DNA of 64,000 nt from contig MEHQ01003630.1 of the NCBI GenBank assembly GCA_008828725.1, positions 273,368 through 337,367 on the forward strand, given 5' to 3'. The notes below the pieces were generated by a model. It was not told the origin of the DNA, did no database searches, and was given only the letters and a program-made list of their open reading frames with translations. The stretch is from Saccharina japonica. Taxonomy: Eukaryota; Sar; Phaeophyceae; Laminariales; Laminariaceae. Shown here in pieces: positions 49,401 through 55,400 of this stretch. Numbering within the stretch: position 1 is the first letter of the stretch; every line of letters begins with the position of its first letter. The position numbers were made by a program, and so were the translations under genes.

Positions 49401-52400
49401 TGCAGCTGGCGCCTGAACCTCTGTGCGCGGGTCGTAGTGGGTTCACCACAATAAGGAGCGGGGGTCTTACATATCCGTTACGCATGCTACGATAGAGGTA
49501 CACCATGTTTTTTCTGAGCTCTTCATTTAAGGAGCGTCATACCTCACCGACAAAAACGATTTTGGAGGAAAATAAAAGTGCTTCCGGATGAGAAATATCA
49601 CGACCGAAGTATACTCTGAAACACATTTCGTCACAAAAATGAAAGTCCGACGAATTTGGGTTAAGGAGCCCGATCGTTCAGAAAACGATTCAGCCAAAAA
49701 GTGATACCTCTACCGTAGCACGCGTCCCGTGTGCACCTGCACCCCCCTTAGAACAGTGGAGGTATACTTGGAGGCATACGCAGCTTGACAAGATCAGCCC
49801 CCGCTGCTATGATGACGCTAGTTGTTCGTTCACTTCCTAGTAGATATCACGGTGGCGTAGGGGACGCAGCTGGCGTTCAAACCTCTGCGCGTGGATCGGA
49901 GGGAAAAAAAACAACCGTGGACCGGCCGTCACCCGTGGAAATTGGGGACTTTATATAAGCAGTTTGACACAACCAACCCCCGCTGCTGATAGTGCGATTA
50001 GGAGCTTCAATTTCTAGATTAGAAACCATGGTGACACAAGTAGGAGTTGCAGCCCGAATCAAAACCCCTGCGCATTAATTAGAGGAAAACACGAATAGGT
50101 GGAAATGTTTTATCCGTGTCCATGCGACACCAGAACACGAGAGAATTTCGATCAAATCTCCCTGTTGATGGTGCCATGTTCGGGGAGTGTGTTTCTGGGG
50201 AAGCAGCTGGCGCCTGATCTTCTGCGCAAGGTTATTTTGGGCAAACAGTGGGAAGGAGGGGGGGGGGGGGGGACCTGTAACCCTCCCCGAGCTCCCCGCA
50301 ACGCCCAACCGTAGTACTCGTCAGCAGTTTTCGAAGCTTCCATCGCAGAAGTCTACCAGTTCCACCGATGGCTTTTCGCCCGCAGATTTTCTTTGCATAT
50401 ATTTTGTACCTCCCACCTCCCCTTGTCGCTTCTGTGCATGTGGTGCTGGTTGTGTCAACACCAGCCAGTCAGCAGAGATTTCCGCCACGTTATGATGCGG
50501 GCGAGTAGGCACGGGGGGGTGGAGGCCGAAGAAAAGCCAACTTACCTCATTCTCTGTTTTGGTTTTGTTTCTGTAGGTGAGCTAGCGGGAAGCGCACAAT
50601 GGTTATCGGTCGAACGCATAAAGAGAAAGGTCAGATGCCCCTTCTCGTACGTACAGCCTGCCATACGAGAAATAGCGTTGGAAAAAGAAAGAGGATAGCC
50701 TGCGAAGAGCTGGCGAAGAGCCCAGCTAGCGACCGTCCAGTCAGATCATGCATAAACTTTTAGTTTTTTTACTTGTAGTACAGTTTTTTATGGCCTCTCC
50801 GACAATGTCAGTGTCAAGTCTCGACCCCTCGTAACTCACACCGCTCTGCTCGAGAATATAATCCCCGTTTCAATGTTCAGGTTAAAGACTTGAACCGGTC
50901 ATCTCATTTCCTACCAGAACGATATCCAGTAAAATGCAGATTATAAAACGCAAGAAAACAGCAAAAACGCACGATGCATCTTGCTGTGTACTCCCCCGCG
51001 CAACCAATCCGCCCACCCTCGCACCCTCGCACCCACCCACCCACCCACCCACCCACCTATCCACCCACACTGCTTTGACTGTTATATTCTGGTTGACGCA
51101 CCTCATGATCTTGTATGGATGATTTTAACGCTTCTTGCACCTCGTGAAAAATCGGTGCCGGGCCGACGCTAGCGGCATGCATGAGCAGCGTCATGTGTCT
51201 GTGATCTCGGGCCTCCAGGCCAACGAGCGTCTGGGGGGAACAAGCAAGGATATGTGACATCCAACACCAAAAAAATGGCGGTGGACGTGAGCGTCGGAAC
51301 CAGGAATCATGTATATATATATATATTCACAGAAACTTGCACAGACGCATGGTACTATGTTCTCCCCCGTTTTGCTAAACTAATGAATCCACACTATTAG
51401 CTCAAGAATTTAATTAGTTACTTTCATCCACCCCCATCCACATTATTACTACAGTACCGTGTTCCTCTTTTGCACAATTCATTAACGTCATTCACTCTTC
51501 GTCGTACACCCCATCATTTGTTTTCTCACGTGTACGTATGGTAGGGTGTATCATTTTCCGCCATACGTCATGATCCCATGTCCACCGTTCTGTATGAGCT
51601 ACATATTTGTGCCAGGTACGGTTATATATCACTATTTTCCCTTCTGAGGCAAATGCTTGTGACTGGCTACTAGCATACAAATACGACTATCAGTATGATA
51701 TATAACTCAATATAGTTGGAAAATTATATTATATACGGAACTAAGAAACACATCAGCTGTGAACTCTCCCGACCGGTCGATATTCAGGTTTGCTAGTTTT
51801 GTGTGCTTACGTGTTCATTCGTCGTACATATCACCCTTTCAGCTGTGATTGGTGGAAAGTCGATCACAGGAGCCGGTAAAGCCTTTCACAAGGGGGACTG
51901 CATTTTGTGTACACCTTAGTCTGAAACGGTTTTCCTCTTCCTTGTTGTCAGGTGTCCGGGGGCTGCGCGAGTAAGGGCCCGAATAACGAGTATAAAATAA
52001 ATTCAATTTTGAAAAATAAGATTCAAATTCGCTTTTCATTGGTCAACACACGCACCAGCACCAAATATGATGTCCCAAGATCCTAATCTTTGGTGCTGGT
52101 GCGTGTGTTGACCAATGAAAAGCGGATTTGATTTTTTTTTTTTTTTTCAAATTGATTTTTTTCTTCTTCGTTAGAACGGGCCCTAAAGTTCACCTCTGTT
52201 TCTTCTATCTCGGTTATCAGTGCCGCCACAATCGACACCGTCCCACTCCTCGCCCCCAGCATGACCGCAGTCATTCCCGCCCTGTCCCGGTTGGCAAGCT
52301 GAAGCCTCATCTCGAAGTCTCTCACCAGCTGCGGAGGAGGAGCGAACGGGACGGAGCGGGCGATCGAACGAGCGTTGTTTACAGATCGCGTCGAGACACA

Positions 52401-55400
52401 TCAGACATATATCAGACGTGACATTTGCGGTTATCGTTTTCCCACTGGCGAACAAGTTATCCTACCTTGAGGCGTGCAACTACGATAGGAGAAAACTGTC
52501 ACCTTACAAGGGCGGCGGCTTATCGTGTGAGTAAGAAACCGTTTGTTCGCGCAACCAGGCGAACAGTCCTAGGCACCACGAGTTATGAACCAAACTATAT
52601 GTACTACTAGTCACAGCAGCACAGTAACCGGTAGGTTCGTTGGTCACTTGACGATAACATCAAAAATATCAGTAGTCAGAACATATTCTCTCTCGGAACT
52701 CGGAAGGTGAAAATATAACTCCAACCCCTACCTACCTACCGGGGGATGAATGAGGAGTATGATAGCACATCTCTCAGAAAATAACAGCTCTGTTGTGTAG
52801 TTCACTATAGGCCATGCATGTGGTGTTGTTCGTCCATGTAGGTGCATTCACTTCCACTTGTTTTCAAGGTCAGTTGGTTGGGGGGGGGGGGGGGGTACCG
52901 GGGGGGGGGGGGGGGTGCTTCATATTCATGCATGGCCGTAGTCGTAGGACCTTAAACCCTGGTGGGGGAGGGGTACCCACTCGTTGATTGCCTTAGACAT
53001 TCGATTGTTGGTCACGCATTCCTTTCGAGACAGAGCACCGGTTTTACTCCTACTCCTAATAGAAACACCTCCAACACTTGGGCGCTCAAATATAAACGTT
53101 TTACGAAGCTTATTCCCTTCCTTTTTCACCGCCAGGTGGTTGGGGGGGGGGTGTACTTCATTTTCATGCATGGCCGTAGTCGTGTGACCATAGACCCTCG
53201 CATCCCTACAATGCCGGGACGGAGAATGTCGGGTTTTTATCGACCAGGCAGACATTGCTATCACCAAGCGCGAAGCGCCGTGAGTTGTTGGGCGAGTCGC
53301 ATGAAGGGTGAGCTGCATCCTACTAAGAACCGCTTGTGAGGCGGACTTGCATATGGACGACAGCTTCATTGAGCTAGTTTCATTTCTGGTGTGGCCACTC
53401 CCTGAGACAGCAATGGGAGCACTTTATAACTGCCTCTTGGGTGCCTTACCATATACACACTACGTGATACGATACATTCCCCTTGTGCGGAGCAAATATT
53501 CCCCACCCCGCACAAATGATCTATTTCGACCGCCAGCCTTGGTGACCGCAAAACAGAACAAAAAAACCGCACCTTGGTTGTCTAGCGCACGCAGTGAGAG
53601 GCGTGTTTTACAACGTCGTCGCCAACCGACGCCAACCCAACCTATAAATATTTAATACATTTATATGGGGGTTGGGTGTACTCATGTCGTGCACGGCCGT
53701 AGTCGGTTGACCATAGACCCTCGCATCCCCACAATGCCGGGACGGAGCACGTTGGGTTTCACCAACTAGGAAAACATCGCTGGAACCATGTGCGAAGCGC
53801 CGTGATGTATTGGGCGAGTTGCATGGAGGGTGAGCTGTATCCTGCTACGAACCACCTCTGAGGCGGACTTGCATATGGAGGACAGCCTCCAATGAATTGA
53901 TTTAATTTCTGGTGTGGTCACTTCCAGAGACAGCAATGGGGGATACTTTGGAACTGCCTCGTGGGTGCCTTACCATATACACACTACGTGATACGATCAT
54001 TCCCCCTGTGCGGAGTTGAGGTCCTCCACCCCGCACAAATTATCTAACACGACCGGGGGGGAGGGGGGGAGGGGGGGGTACTTATTTGTTGCTTTCCTTA
54101 TAGTGGGGGGTATTATACTTATATACTACAATCAAACGAGTATTGTAACCTCAGAAACTCTTTGGTTCACCCATGTCGTAGCTTGCATCCACATATCCGT
54201 GCTACGATGGTATCAGCATTCTTTGGCTGAATGACGGGGTTCCGTAACCCCAGAACGTCGGTATGTCCTCCAATTTCTGCAACATGATTGGGGCGTATGC
54301 CGTAGTTTCCCGGTATTTCTTCGGCCCGTTGTAATGGTATGGGCTAGGAAGGCCGGTCATTACCTCTGCATAGGTAATTGGTCCGTTTTTGTACAACTTG
54401 GATGGAATTCGTATTCGGTATTCGGGGTATTTATAATATCTGCGGGCCATACTTGAAGCCCATCCCGAGGCAGATGTCATCTGGCTCGGGGATTAATATA
54501 AGATGCTTCTCTTTCATACGCTTGACTCTACGGAAAGTGAGTAACACCAAGGATGCTTAATAGACAAACCTGCAAGGAGATACTCTGTGTCTCACCCAGT
54601 CTTATCACACCGTGCTACGATAGATGTAGCATTTTTTCACTGAAACGGTTTCTGAGTGACGGGGAACGTCTTGACCCATTCCACGATAATTTCAAGTGAT
54701 TTTTACCCAAATACGTGGGACCAATTTTGACGGGGTTAACCAAAAAACTGTCTGAATAGCATTATCATGCCACTCGATTTTTCGGTTACTATGGTTGTGT
54801 TGCAATATGGGGTTGTTCCTCAGGCGGCACTTTTATTTTCCTCTAAAATCAGTTATTGGGCGACTTGCTTAATGGCTTGGTATATAGCTGACGCGTGCTA
54901 CGGTAGAGGTAGCACTTTTTGGATTAATCGTTTTCTGAACGATCGGGCTCGTTAACCCAAATTCGTCTGACTTTCAGTTTTGTGACGAATCATGTTTCAG
55001 AGCATACTTCGGTCATGAGATTTCTCATCCGGCAGCACTTTTACTTCCCTTCAAAATCACTTTTTCGGTGAGGCGTGACGCTCCTTAAGTGAGGAGCTCA
55101 GAAAAAACATCGTGCACCTCTATCGTAGCATGCGTCAGCTCACCAAGTTAAGAGCCTCAGAAAAAGTGTGGTCCACCTCTACCGTACGGTTCGTGACATA
55201 CATGCTTCCATGATGAGCTTGTTCATCGAGACGCCCGCTAACGTCTTCATTCGAAGGGGCTCTGGCGCTTGCTGCGGGGAGTGTATCGCTTTTAGTCGAA
55301 ATCGTTTTCAATTGACGGGGGTCGTCTTTTGAGGAGCTACATATGTAGCTATCTACGAAAAACACGATTGTCGTTTTATTCGAGCCTGATAAGTGTTTCT

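Noticed and set aside
54202..54480. 92-codon minus-strand frame that reads like protein
   Set aside because: Overlaps a dispersed repeat shared with ~59.4 kb (GGTAATGACCGGCCTTCC-like), and no splice structure fits.
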